Made by a program: the position numbers and the translations under genes. Positions 1-8,109 of a DNA stretch of 64,000 nucleotides are shown in pieces. Under the pieces are notes generated by a model. That model was given only the letters and a program-made list of their open reading frames with translations, had not been told where the DNA came from and made no database searches. Source of the DNA: Ihuprevotella massiliensis (GTDB lineage Bacteria > Bacteroidota > Bacteroidia > Bacteroidales > Bacteroidaceae); NCBI GenBank assembly GCA_900095835.1, contig LT608321.1, forward strand, positions 1,227,084 to 1,291,083. The letters run 5' to 3'. Positions within the stretch are counted from its first letter, which is position 1, and the number at the start of each line of letters is the position of its first letter.

Positions 1-394
1 CCGCTTCATCCACCGTCACAGCAGCTGCAATGCCACAATCCTCTCGTGCCAAAGCTCCGTCTGCCAAGCCTTGCAAGGTGTCGCGCTTCACGGTGACATC
101 ACTCTCCACGATGAGCAAACCCGCATCGGCAGCCAAACATTCTTGTTGGCAACGACGCAAGACAAAGAGATAATTGGGAGAAGGATGATCCGTCAAATCC
201 GACAAATCCACCACCTTCACGCCCATTTTCTCCGCCTCAGCATGGAGGCGCGCAGTGTTTTCTGGCGTCGAATTGTCATTGTAGATGGTGTAGGTGTAGG
301 GCATCGTCAAAGCACTATCCAGCACCGCACGCATCGTTTCGAGCGTGCTGTCGATACTATCCTTGACGGGAGTGATTATATGTAGACACTTCAT
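1..394 (-). CDS. Family 2 glycosyltransferase (3' end outside window)
   Basis: Reading the minus strand from the ATG at 394 gives 131 codons that run off the left edge without a stop. The N-terminus (MKCLHIITPVKDSIDSTLET) followed by a YNDNSTPENT segment is the nucleotide-binding beta strand and Asp-rich turn of GT-A family 2 enzymes. LLIVESDVTVKRDTL further on sits where the DXD metal site is usually found, here as ESD. The predicted role is transfer of a sugar from a nucleotide donor onto an envelope glycan or lipid; the acceptor cannot be told. It starts 39 bp downstream of the metallophosphoesterase stop on the same strand and is probably co-transcribed with it. The family is fairly sure, the substrate unknown. 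Confidence 0.75.
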   Translation of the reverse strand, partial: MKCLHIITPVKDSIDSTLETMRAVLDSALTMPYTYTIYNDNSTPENTARLHAEAEKMGVKVVDLSDLTDHPSPNYLFVLRRCQQECLAADAGLLIVESDVTVKRDTLQGLADGALAREDCGIAAAVTVDEA

Positions 395-433
395 AGTGAA
401 ATCGTCGTATTATTTAACCCAAATCGGTCCTTT

Positions 434-1843
434 TCAATCACGAGTCGTACTATAACGGTCTATTGACCGATTGGGGTTTAATTCCTTTTTTGCCTTATAC
501 GCACGGATGCGTTCGGCAAAGGCTGCATCTTTCTTATTTCCGGGTCTCGGTGTGAAATCCAAAATTTCGGGAATATCCTTTCCACGGTCGATGATGGTGG
601 GATGATCGTGCATTCCCTTGACCAAATCCACACGGTCATAGAGTTTTCCCGTACGCGCATCGTAGGCATTCATCGAGAGCGTGTCGCCGTGGAGGACGAT
701 ATGTTGATAAATCTGCGTTCCTGTGCAGAAACGGTCGAAGCGATCGTCAAATTGCACCCGATAGAACTTTGGAGAACAGTGACTCACGGTGTAGATGGGA
801 GGAATGCGCTTGCCCCCTTCCCATTGCGTCATGCGCGCATAGGCATGTTCGTGTCCCTGCAGCACCAAGTCCACATTTTCATTCAGCAAACTAGCAAATT
901 CCCAACGTTGGAGCAAATCGTTCGTTTTAGATTTGATGGAATAGATGGGATGGTGCAGCACCACCACCTTCCAGCGCGCTGTGCTCTCTGCGAGTTTTTT
1001 GCGCAACCACGTGGCTTGTTCCGCCAAGTAGGGCCACTCTCGATTGGAGTCGAGCAAAAATAACTGCACATCTCCATAGCGGAGGCTGTACACTTGATTT
1101 TCGCCTTCCATCGATTTGAGGAAATAAGAAAACACCAGTGAGAAGCGACGCTCCAACTTGCGGATGGGATATTTGAGATATTCGTGATTTCCCGTTGCAC
1201 AAAGCACCGGAATGGTCTGAGCCACGCCATCGATGCTGCGAAAAGTCTCCTCCCAGTAGGCATCGGTGGGACGTTCTATCAAATCTCCGCCAAAAACAAC
1301 GAAATCTGAAGCTGGATGCTGCGCCCAAGCCTTACTGATGTAGCGATTGCTCACCCCATTGAGGCTATCTTGCACATCGCCGAAGAAGAGAAACGACACA
1401 TCTTTCTTCACCGCAGGATCCGTCACCCCAAACTCATACCAAGGGGACGCCTTGCCATTGGTCACCGCGCGATAGCGATAGCACAAACCGTCTTGCAACT
1501 GTTTCAAACGCGCCACATAATAGGCGGCTTTGCCACTGCGCGACTCGAAGATTTCCCCTTCTGCCTTCACACACATGGGATGATCAGTGCCATCGGGCAA
1601 GAGTTCTAGGTGAGCTTCATGAATCGCAGTGTCACACATCCAACTCACGTTGCGCGACATCTCGCCATCATCACCAAAGGTGAGGAGCACGCGTGTGGGT
1701 TCTGCCTTCGGCACATAAGGAGCTTCGGGAGGATTGCCAAACCAAACCTCCCAACGCACGATGGCGAGCACCGTGAGTCCCACCAAGAGGAGTGCTAAAC
1801 TACCTAGTGTTATTTTCTTTTTCAACGTCATGGGACGACTCAT
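434..1843 (-). CDS. Membrane-anchored metallophosphoesterase (purple acid phosphatase-like)
   Basis: 469 residues. A basic N-terminus and one hydrophobic segment (about residues 10-30) suggest a signal anchor, with the rest in the periplasm. Residues 50-145 resemble the fibronectin-like domain found before purple acid phosphatase catalytic domains. The calcineurin-like metal-site motifs are all present in order: FFGDVQD (Asp156), GGDLIE (Asp187), GNHEY (Asn219, His220), LHHP (His297/298) and GHEHAY (His331, His333). It should therefore be an active dinuclear-metal phosphoesterase; the substrate is not known. It begins 1 bp after the stop of the upstream sulfatase-fold gene, so the two are almost certainly one transcript and may act on the same phosphorylated envelope component (inference). 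Confidence 0.85.
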   Translation of the reverse strand: MSRPMTLKKKITLGSLALLLVGLTVLAIVRWEVWFGNPPEAPYVPKAEPTRVLLTFGDDGEMSRNVSWMCDTAIHEAHLELLPDGTDHPMCVKAEGEIFESRSGKAAYYVARLKQLQDGLCYRYRAVTNGKASPWYEFGVTDPAVKKDVSFLFFGDVQDSLNGVSNRYISKAWAQHPASDFVVFGGDLIERPTDAYWEETFRSIDGVAQTIPVLCATGNHEYLKYPIRKLERRFSLVFSYFLKSMEGENQVYSLRYGDVQLFLLDSNREWPYLAEQATWLRKKLAESTARWKVVVLHHPIYSIKSKTNDLLQRWEFASLLNENVDLVLQGHEHAYARMTQWEGGKRIPPIYTVSHCSPKFYRVQFDDRFDRFCTGTQIYQHIVLHGDTLSMNAYDARTGKLYDRVDLVKGMHDHPTIIDRGKDIPEILDFTPRPGNKKDAAFAERIRAYKAKKELNPNRSIDRYSTTRD

Positions 1844-1844
1844 A

Positions 1845-3815
1845 TTATTTTTTAATCGTGACTTCGTCGCTGATCATACGCGACATATACGACTGGATGA
1901 TCGCTTTCAACTTGCGTTCCATCTCCCCTTGTCGAGCCGACTTGCCCATCAAGTTGTGCTGCATCATCACATCGTGCTTATAATCATACAAACCGGTCAC
2001 TTTCTGTCCATCGAAGAGGAGCACTTCATTGCCTTGTACGAAGAGGTAAACACCATTGAGGTAAGCCACTTCATAATTGTCGGTCGCTGCCACCTGTGTG
2101 AGGTCGTTGCCAAAAGCAATGTAGGGATGAGGATAGCGCAGATAGCCCAATATGGTGGGCATAATGTCGATTTGTTTTGCAATTCCTTCGTGACGGCCTG
2201 CTGGCATCTGTCCAGAAGGATCGAAGAAGATGATGGGCACACGGAAGGTACCTACGGGAGTACCGTATTCTGGGTGGCTCGAGAGACTCGTGTGGTCGGC
2301 AGTGAGCACGAAAATCGTGTTCTTATACCAAGGCATTGTGCGCGCTTTGGCGAAAAATTTGCGCAACGCCATATCGCTATATTTCACGCAGCGGTGAAGC
2401 ACCGTCGGTCCTTCATCGGGAAACTGGCGCTCATACTGCTCAGGCACTTTGAAGGGGGCGTGTGAAGAAGCCGTGAACACAGCAGTCATGAAGGGCTCGC
2501 GCATCTCATTCATCTTCGTCGCATAGTATTGCAAGAAGGGCTCGTCCCAAATCGCCCAAGTGCCATCAAAGTCAGCATCGCCACAGAAACGCTTGTCTTC
2601 GTTAAACTCGGTGCGACCGAAATAGTCTTTGAATCCGGTGGACTTAGCAAAGGCTTGAAAGCCCATCGACCCATTGGCAGCTCCGTGGAAAAACGCCGTG
2701 TAATAGCTTTCCTTGTTGAGTTCTCCTGCCAGTCCACTCAAATGATTGAGCGAAGCCGGAGTGAGGAAGAAGGGTTCTACGAACATCGGGATGCTCGAAA
2801 GCACCGAAGGCATGCCATCGATGCTCTTGCGCCCGTTGGCAAACGACTGTTCGTAGGTGGTACTCACCGCGATGAGAGAATCGAGAAATGGGGTGGCACC
2901 TTTGTATTTTCCACCGTCTAAGTCTTTATTGAGCGCGCCCACAAACTCCTGTCCGAAACTCTCGAGGATGAGCACCACCACATTTTTGCGCAACATCTCT
3001 CCTTGTCCTGCGCGAGGGGTATGGAGCGGCGAATAGATTTGATCCAACTCTTCAGCCGTGAAGTATTGAGGATTTTCAAAAGACTTCTTGGTGAGCGTAC
3101 GCAACAGCGAGAAGGGGGTGTTGAGCACCAAAGCCGCTTCCGCTGGTTGGTTCACATATTGATTGGCGTTGCTCAGTGTGATGGGGCGCACTGCCGTGGT
3201 GAATCCGCCACGCATACCCCCGATGCAGAGGGGCACAAAGATACCCATCGCCACAACCTGCACCACATAGTATTTCCAACGCGGACGCAACTGCGGACGA
3301 TAGGCACGCGGCTCTACATACAACACCCACAAGAGGGCGATAAGGACAATGCCCAACAAAAGAAGAAAAGGATGGTGTGCCACTTCCTTTCCTACGATGG
3401 AAAGGAGGTTGCCTTCATGACTAAATTCTTGGAAAACACTCGTTGTGGTGCGACGACCAGTAAATCGGAAATAGACCACATCGGCAAGGTTCATGGCGAT
3501 GCACAAACCATTGATCACGACAAACACCCATTTTGCCACACGCTTCCAGGGTCTGCGCTCTTTGTAGTGCAGCGGCAAGAGGAGGAGCAACGCATATAGG
3601 GCATTGGTATAGAGGATGGCAGAAGTGTCAAACAGGAGCGAGCCAACAATCAACTGGTTGAGCTCCAATTTGTCAAAACCAGTGGCAAAACTCTCCCAAT
3701 TGCTCCACAAAAACACAAGACGGCACACAGTGTACAACACGTAAACTAAGAGCATATTGCACACAAAAGCAAGTGGGGAAGAATAGATTCCTTTTCGGAG
3801 TTTTATTTGTTTCAT
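1845..3815 (-). CDS. LTA synthase-like sulfatase-family membrane protein
   Basis: 656 residues from the ATG at 3815. Hydrophobic segments near residues 13-36, 54-82, 94-112, 148-166 and 183-202 give the usual multi-span N-terminal half, followed by a periplasmic alkaline-phosphatase/sulfatase-fold domain from about residue 278. NVVVLILESFGQEF supplies the first metal-binding acidic residue (Glu285), ANGRKSIDGMPS (326-337) is the expected nucleophile region, and TADHTSLSSHPEYG near the C-terminus the Asp/His metal pair. Relatives (LtaS, OpgB, EptA-like) transfer phosphoglycerol or phosphoethanolamine; the donor here is unknown. An in-frame ATG at 3998 would add 61 residues and lies about 20 bp downstream of a -7 box. 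I prefer 3815 because the added stretch has no membrane or domain character. It is first in a three-gene minus-strand operon. Confidence 0.85.
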   Translation of the reverse strand: MKQIKLRKGIYSSPLAFVCNMLLVYVLYTVCRLVFLWSNWESFATGFDKLELNQLIVGSLLFDTSAILYTNALYALLLLLPLHYKERRPWKRVAKWVFVVINGLCIAMNLADVVYFRFTGRRTTTSVFQEFSHEGNLLSIVGKEVAHHPFLLLLGIVLIALLWVLYVEPRAYRPQLRPRWKYYVVQVVAMGIFVPLCIGGMRGGFTTAVRPITLSNANQYVNQPAEAALVLNTPFSLLRTLTKKSFENPQYFTAEELDQIYSPLHTPRAGQGEMLRKNVVVLILESFGQEFVGALNKDLDGGKYKGATPFLDSLIAVSTTYEQSFANGRKSIDGMPSVLSSIPMFVEPFFLTPASLNHLSGLAGELNKESYYTAFFHGAANGSMGFQAFAKSTGFKDYFGRTEFNEDKRFCGDADFDGTWAIWDEPFLQYYATKMNEMREPFMTAVFTASSHAPFKVPEQYERQFPDEGPTVLHRCVKYSDMALRKFFAKARTMPWYKNTIFVLTADHTSLSSHPEYGTPVGTFRVPIIFFDPSGQMPAGRHEGIAKQIDIMPTILGYLRYPHPYIAFGNDLTQVAATDNYEVAYLNGVYLFVQGNEVLLFDGQKVTGLYDYKHDVMMQHNLMGKSARQGEMERKLKAIIQSYMSRMISDEVTIKK

Positions 3816-4018
3816 ATCCGCTTTTGGATTATTCGAGGGTCTGAGGAGTATCGCCGATTCACCTTTTCTCTCGTCCACGTTTTCTCTGTGGTCCATACGT
3901 TCTGGAATGGCACGGTCGATCCTTTGACCTTGGAAAGCAGGGCTACTGACACTGCCCATTGCGCAGAGCACGCACAAGCAGGAATTTTCCACAGACATGC
4001 GTACTGCATTCCAATTTG

Positions 4019-4026
4019 CAAAGATA
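4019..4026 (-). promoter_or_regulatory. Bacteroidetes-type -7 box (TATCTTTG)
   Basis: Minus-strand TATCTTTG matches the TAnnTTTG consensus. Transcription would begin near 4014, giving a leader of about 200 nt to the ATG at 3815, or about 16 nt to the alternative ATG at 3998. Confidence 0.55.
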
Positions 4027-4321
4027 ACGAAAATTTACGAGCCATAGCAGGCATAGCGCATAAAATCACAAGTTACAACCACCTTATCCGTCGTTTTGCC
4101 AGCGTGCCTCCCTGCTTTTCAGATTTTATGCTCTCCTCTTCCTTCGCAAGTTCGGATAAAAAGCCAGAAATAAGGAGAAAGAGGCAATCTGAACTTTGTA
4201 AAACAATGCCCTCACATGGGCTGCTCTATCGCGTCACAGAAACAAGACTCGGAAAAGTTCCACCCATGTTTTCTCCGAAAGCGAGGATGTGACACACCTC
4301 AGTTCAAGGGGCTAAAAAATA

Positions 4322-4404
4322 ACATCGGAGTTTCACCAGTAAATGTCGGACTTTTTTCAAAAAACGTGGGAGATTTTCCCAAAAACGTGGGAGTTTTTTT
4401 TTAG
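4322..4404. repeat. 21-bp tandem repeat array (four units)
   Basis: Four contiguous units start at 4322, 4343, 4364 and 4385, the last one cut to 20 bp. The clearest unit begins ACGTGGGAGATTTTCC and ends in an A run; the others vary around a core of TCGGA or GGGAG, then a T/C run, then As. There is no spacer between units, so this is not a CRISPR array. The GGGA/TCCC pairing gives each full unit a small palindrome. Related units occur at 16433, 30962-31085 and, diverged, inside the coding gene at 47420-47524. Confidence 0.75.
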
Positions 4405-4488
4405 ACGCGTCGGAGGAGATTACAGCATCGCCAACTAACTTCTCCCAACGAGTGGAATCACCCACTGTTAAAAAGACTCTCAAGCATC

Positions 4489-4788
4489 CCTCTCGCGCGT
4501 GCGCGCGCCCGCACACTACAGCGATTTTGCACTTTTTGCTTTCACAACCTTCACCGATTTTCGTGTAATCACCTATTTATCAACAAATAACGTGCGTATT
4601 TCGGACATATTTTAACATTCCACGAGTTATCAAGCGATTTTCACCCCCTTTTGCGGTATTTTCATCCCTTTCAAATGACGTTTTTTCATCCTCCATTTAT
4701 CTCCCCAAACGAAGGGTGCTGTGAAGGTTGTGAAAGCAAAAAGTGCAAAAGTCCAGGGAATGCGCGCGCGGGTCACGCGCGTACGAGG
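4489..4788. repeat. Long inverted repeat with CG-alternating arms (copy A)
   Basis: Two arms face each other. A perfect 30-bp inverted match lies at 4525-4554 and 4721-4750; its inner half is CTTTCACAACCTTCAC and its complement. Outside this, both arms continue into alternating C/G tracts (4494-4508 and 4762-4780) ending near a CGAGG-type border. The 166 bp between the perfect arms is AT-rich and non-coding. The arrangement resembles a MITE-like or cruciform-forming element, but I see no transposase nearby and no clear target-site duplication. Confidence 0.75.
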
Positions 4789-5150
4789 AAATCACCCCAA
4801 ACAAAGAGGCATCATCTCCTTTTTCTGATCAATACACGCCAATAACCTCAAATAACAATCTCAAACTGGCGCTTCCGCTAAAGTCAAATCCCATTGAAAA
4901 CTAGGAACGGAGGTGTACAACACCCGCAAACTGACAACCACACATAACAAAATCGCACCCTGTCAAAGAAAAAAATGCAGTTTTCTGCGATTTTTTCTCA
5001 CTTTGGGCGCATATCCTCCCATATACTGATAGGGGGCATCATCAACGCTATACGCTCTGCATAGGGCGAGCCCCCTCACCTACTCATCTACTTTCACGGC
5101 AAGAGCCAACCCAACATATTTACAAACCCTAGAGGATTACCTCAACCTCT

Positions 5151-5192
5151 AAAAAACATCCACCCCAACACCGTGGGGCATTGAGGCGGATG
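5151..5192 (-). terminator. Rho-independent terminator of the GH20 gene
   Basis: On the minus strand CATCC pairs with GGATG and, inside that, CCCCA pairs with TGGGG. A run of six T follows at 5156-5151. It lies about 100 bp past the GH20 stop codon. Confidence 0.65.
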
Positions 5193-5290
5193 GAAAAAAA
5201 CAGAAAGCAGACACAGATGTTTTAAGGCTTGCCACAAGGGCAAGGACTTATGTGCACTGGCTTTGATAGCTTAAAAACGGCTAACCAGCA

Positions 5291-7438
5291 TTATTTGCTG
5301 TTGGTAGCAGGAGCCTCCTCCTTGCGGAGTTGGTCATAACCAGCGAAACGACTGGAAGAGGGATAACCGCGGCGAAGTTGATCGGCTTGAATCAACTGCA
5401 GGCGACGCAAGAAGTGGTCGTAGTTGCGACGCGCTTGTGGTGTCCAGCCCACTTCTGCTAGTGCCATTGCACGAGGGAAGGCTTGGTAGTACACGCGCTC
5501 GGGCTGTGGCATACATTCACTCCAAAGCGTACCAGTGACACCAAAGAGAAAATCGCGCTCAAATTCGTCATCTTGTCCCCAACGTGGGTCAAGTTCGTAG
5601 ACACGTTTGAGACTCGTCACAGGCATTCCCCAGTTCACTTCGGGCAAGTCGCCTTTGTCCATGGGGTAATCCAAATAGCAGTGCTCACCAGGGCAAAGCA
5701 TGATTTTAGCCTTGTTGGCGCGGGCTGCGTCAATGGCAGTTTTGGTGAGTCCGTGACGCCAAGCGAAAGTGACGCATCCGGGTTGAATTTCCTTGAAGTC
5801 GGTTTCGTACCAGAACATGGGAGTCTTACCGAGCTTGTCGCGGAGGTGAGCAATCACGCGATCGAACATGTACTTCTGCAACTTCCAGTTTTCGGAGCGG
5901 TCGCGCGTGGTGATGCCGAGTTTTTCTTTGAGGGCGATGCAAGCAGAGTCAGTGGTCCAATCATCGAGTGGCGGATTTCCAGCCTCATCTCCTCCAAGAT
6001 GCACATAGGGTGCAGGGAAAACAGTGGCGAGTTCGTCGAAGACATCGAAGAGGAACTGATAGGTGAACTCAGAAGCAGGATTGAGGAGGTTGTTGGACAC
6101 ACCGCTGGTGGTGCGTACATCCACTTTCTTGTTGCCCACGGTGAGTTGAGGATAGGCATGAATGGCAGCCACTTCGTGTCCTGGCATTTCAATTTCAGGA
6201 ATCACCATGACGTGGTGCTGCGCTGCGAAAGCCACGAGTTCACGCATCTCATCTTGGGTGTAGAAACCAGGGCTGGTGTATAACATGTCGTCCATGGCAG
6301 GGCGCATGCTGCTTTCTGCCACCAAACGAGGATATTTCTTGATTTCGATGCGCCAAGCTTGGTCATCGACGAGGTGGAGATGGAGGGCGTTGTATTTATA
6401 GCGCGCCATCTCGGTCACCATACGTTTGAGTTCGGCAAAGGGAATGAAGGTGCGCACAGGATCGACCATGAGTTCACGCACACGAGTGCGAGGAGCATCG
6501 ACGATTTTCACGGGTTCTAGCGATTGGGGCTGAGCCGTAAGGAGTTGATCGAGGGTGGTCAATCCATAGAACACGCCTGCAGGGGTGCTTCCCTTGATGA
6601 CGATGCCTTTCTTGCTGGCAATCAGTTCGTAGCCTTCGGCATTTTGCACCGTGGCATCAAGGAGGAGTTGCACCTTGGCACTGCCACGCAACACATTGAG
6701 TCCAGCACGATCGCGGAGGATGCGACGCGCATAGGCAGCTTCGTTTGCTAGTTCGGGCGCAGCTTCTACTTTACCGATTTTGCTCACCATGAGGGGCTTT
6801 CCCTTCTGCACCTCCAACTGGGCAGGATAAGGGATGAGGGAGTATTTCTCCTGAGCAGCCTTTGCCCAAAGGTCGAAGGTGGGTTGGGGCAAATGGGCAG
6901 TAGGCACGCCTTCAAAAGCGGCAAATCCTACGTTGCGCAATGTGGCACGAGAGGTGTCGAGTTTGCGGAGGGCAGTGCAACCGTTGAAAGCACCATCTTC
7001 GATGACTTCCACAGCACTTGGCAGCACAACTTCTTGCAAATTCTTACAGTTGAAGAAGGCTTGACGGCCGATTCGTTTCACCCCATTGGGCAACACTACT
7101 TTGCGTAGTCCGCGATGTCCTAAGAAAGCATTGTCAGGAATTTCAGTGCAAGTGGCTGCACTGAGGTCGAGCACCTCAATATTGGGGCATAGATCGCGGA
7201 TTTGACGAAAGTCACCATTGCGGTCGCTGCTCAAAGTGCCAGTGAGCACAAGGGTTTTAAGACCAGCCTTAAGTTCTGCTGGGAGTAGACGTACCTGAGC
7301 TGTGGTGGCACTTCCTTGACTGAGATTTAGGGTATACGCCTCCACAGGTGCACTTGGAGTAGACGTGCTTTGTGCACTAAGGGGTAGTGCCAACAAGCAG
7401 CACAGCAATGCTGCGGAGCAACGGGAAAGTAGGTGCAT
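5291..7438 (-). CDS. LRR (BspA-like)-fused GH20 beta-N-acetylhexosaminidase
   Basis: 715 residues with a signal peptide ending near SAQS (residue 24). Residues about 85-178 are BspA-like LRR_5 repeats (LRKVVLPNGVKRIGRQAF, LQEVVLPSAVEVIEDGAF). A GH20b-type domain covers about 200-315 and the GH20 barrel about 318-690. The catalytic Asp-Glu pair is in HLGGDEAG (Asp484, Glu485); RYKYNALHLHLVDDQAW and the IPEIEMPGHE strand are typical of the family. It should remove terminal GlcNAc/GalNAc from glycans such as mucins, host N-glycans or peptidoglycan fragments. The LRR module, common in oral Bacteroidetes surface proteins, may tether it to proteins or cells. TsaE ends 57 bp upstream on the same strand, so read-through from tsaE is possible. 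The LRR-GH20 fusion is the odd feature. Confidence 0.92.
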   Translation of the reverse strand: MHLLSRCSAALLCCLLALPLSAQSTSTPSAPVEAYTLNLSQGSATTAQVRLLPAELKAGLKTLVLTGTLSSDRNGDFRQIRDLCPNIEVLDLSAATCTEIPDNAFLGHRGLRKVVLPNGVKRIGRQAFFNCKNLQEVVLPSAVEVIEDGAFNGCTALRKLDTSRATLRNVGFAAFEGVPTAHLPQPTFDLWAKAAQEKYSLIPYPAQLEVQKGKPLMVSKIGKVEAAPELANEAAYARRILRDRAGLNVLRGSAKVQLLLDATVQNAEGYELIASKKGIVIKGSTPAGVFYGLTTLDQLLTAQPQSLEPVKIVDAPRTRVRELMVDPVRTFIPFAELKRMVTEMARYKYNALHLHLVDDQAWRIEIKKYPRLVAESSMRPAMDDMLYTSPGFYTQDEMRELVAFAAQHHVMVIPEIEMPGHEVAAIHAYPQLTVGNKKVDVRTTSGVSNNLLNPASEFTYQFLFDVFDELATVFPAPYVHLGGDEAGNPPLDDWTTDSACIALKEKLGITTRDRSENWKLQKYMFDRVIAHLRDKLGKTPMFWYETDFKEIQPGCVTFAWRHGLTKTAIDAARANKAKIMLCPGEHCYLDYPMDKGDLPEVNWGMPVTSLKRVYELDPRWGQDDEFERDFLFGVTGTLWSECMPQPERVYYQAFPRAMALAEVGWTPQARRNYDHFLRRLQLIQADQLRRGYPSSSRFAGYDQLRKEEAPATNSK

Positions 7439-7495
7439 AGATTAGGCTAAATATGTGTGATGAATGAATAAAATCGGAGCAGACTAGCGGAAAGA

Positions 7496-7927
7496 CTAAA
7501 CATCGACGGTCACCTTGCGACGACCATCTGGCATTTCCTCAATGTCGACACGCACAGCGTTGTCGGGAAGGAGGGGCTCAATGAGTTCGGGCCACTCGAT
7601 GAAACAAGGATAGCCCGAATAGAAGTAATCATCGGTGCCAATGTCGAAGGCCTCCTCCACGTGCTTGATACGATAGAAATCAAAGTGGAAAACAGGTCCC
7701 TCCAACACTGCGCTGTGATATTCGTTGACGATGGCAAAAGTGGGCGAGTTCACGACATCATCCACACCGAGGGCGTCGCAGAGTGCTTTGATGAAAGTAG
7801 TTTTTCCTGCGCCCATCTTGCCATAGAAGGCAAAGACATTACGGCGCTTGTTACGAAGGTCTACCGCGGCAACAAATTCTTGTGCCGTGGTGTTGATGCT
7901 ATCAATGGTTTCTATGATAAATTCCAT
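7496..7927 (-). CDS. tsaE: tRNA threonylcarbamoyladenosine biosynthesis ATPase TsaE
   Basis: 143 residues from the ATG at 7927. The P-loop GKMGAGKTTF (about 36-45), the NSPTFAIVNEY segment and the FHFDFYRI motif (HxDxYR-like) are the TsaE signature. TsaE is the ATPase partner of TsaB and TsaD in making t6A37 on ANN-decoding tRNAs, in the cytoplasm. The frame is open to an upstream ATG at 8041, but the TAACTTTG box lies between the two candidates and the family begins close to MEFIIETIDS, so 7927 is chosen. With only 5 nt between box and ATG, the transcript is expected to be leaderless. Confidence 0.93.
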   Translation of the reverse strand: MEFIIETIDSINTTAQEFVAAVDLRNKRRNVFAFYGKMGAGKTTFIKALCDALGVDDVVNSPTFAIVNEYHSAVLEGPVFHFDFYRIKHVEEAFDIGTDDYFYSGYPCFIEWPELIEPLLPDNAVRVDIEEMPDGRRKVTVDV

Positions 7928-7932
7928 ACGTG

Positions 7933-7940
7933 CAAAGTTA
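7933..7940 (-). promoter_or_regulatory. -7 box (TAACTTTG) immediately before tsaE
   Basis: Minus-strand TAACTTTG is separated from the tsaE ATG by only 5 nt, so transcription should start at or within a base or two of the start codon. Confidence 0.6.
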
Positions 7941-8048
7941 CAATAATCATGGAAATCTAGAGAACTATCACTCTGAAAATGGGACATTTTTTCTTCCGAT
8001 TTAACATTTTCAGAGTTGTTTTCCCTGAGCAACTGAAGCATTCATCAA

Positions 8049-8087
8049 CAAAAAACACGCATTCCCCGATTTCCCAGGAAATGCGTG
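8049..8087 (-). terminator. Terminator of the DUF438 gene
   Basis: On the minus strand CACGCATT pairs with AATGCGTG, with further inner pairing, followed by TTTTTTG. It lies between the DUF438 stop and tsaE and supports tsaE having its own promoter. Confidence 0.75.
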
Positions 8088-8109
8088 CTCTAGTATTCCA
8101 GCTTCGCGC

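Larger units (their letters stand above)
3816..5290. other. 1.5 kb non-coding island
   Basis: No convincing gene is seen on either strand; the short open frames here cross repeats and have no recognisable protein character. From left to right it holds the promoter of the minus-strand envelope operon, a 21-bp tandem array (4322-4404), a pair of long inverted arms with alternating CG tracts (4489-4554 and 4721-4788), and the terminator of the GH20 gene (5151-5192). In 4850-5150 I see a GGGGGC/GCCCCC inverted pair about 36 bp apart (near 5033-5077), but nothing I can name. The same two repeat families recur together in 30257-31503. Confidence 0.7.

Noticed and set aside
4216-4404. A 62-codon plus-strand frame over the first 21-bp array
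   Set aside because: Its C-terminus is the translated repeat; there is no promoter or conserved domain.
4322-4404. CRISPR array
   Set aside because: Units are contiguous with no spacers, vary internally, and there are no cas genes in the window.
4555-4720. Replication origin in the AT-rich centre of the first inverted repeat
   Set aside because: Only loose DnaA-box-like words (TTATCAACA) are seen and no dnaA, dnaN or gidA-type genes are nearby.
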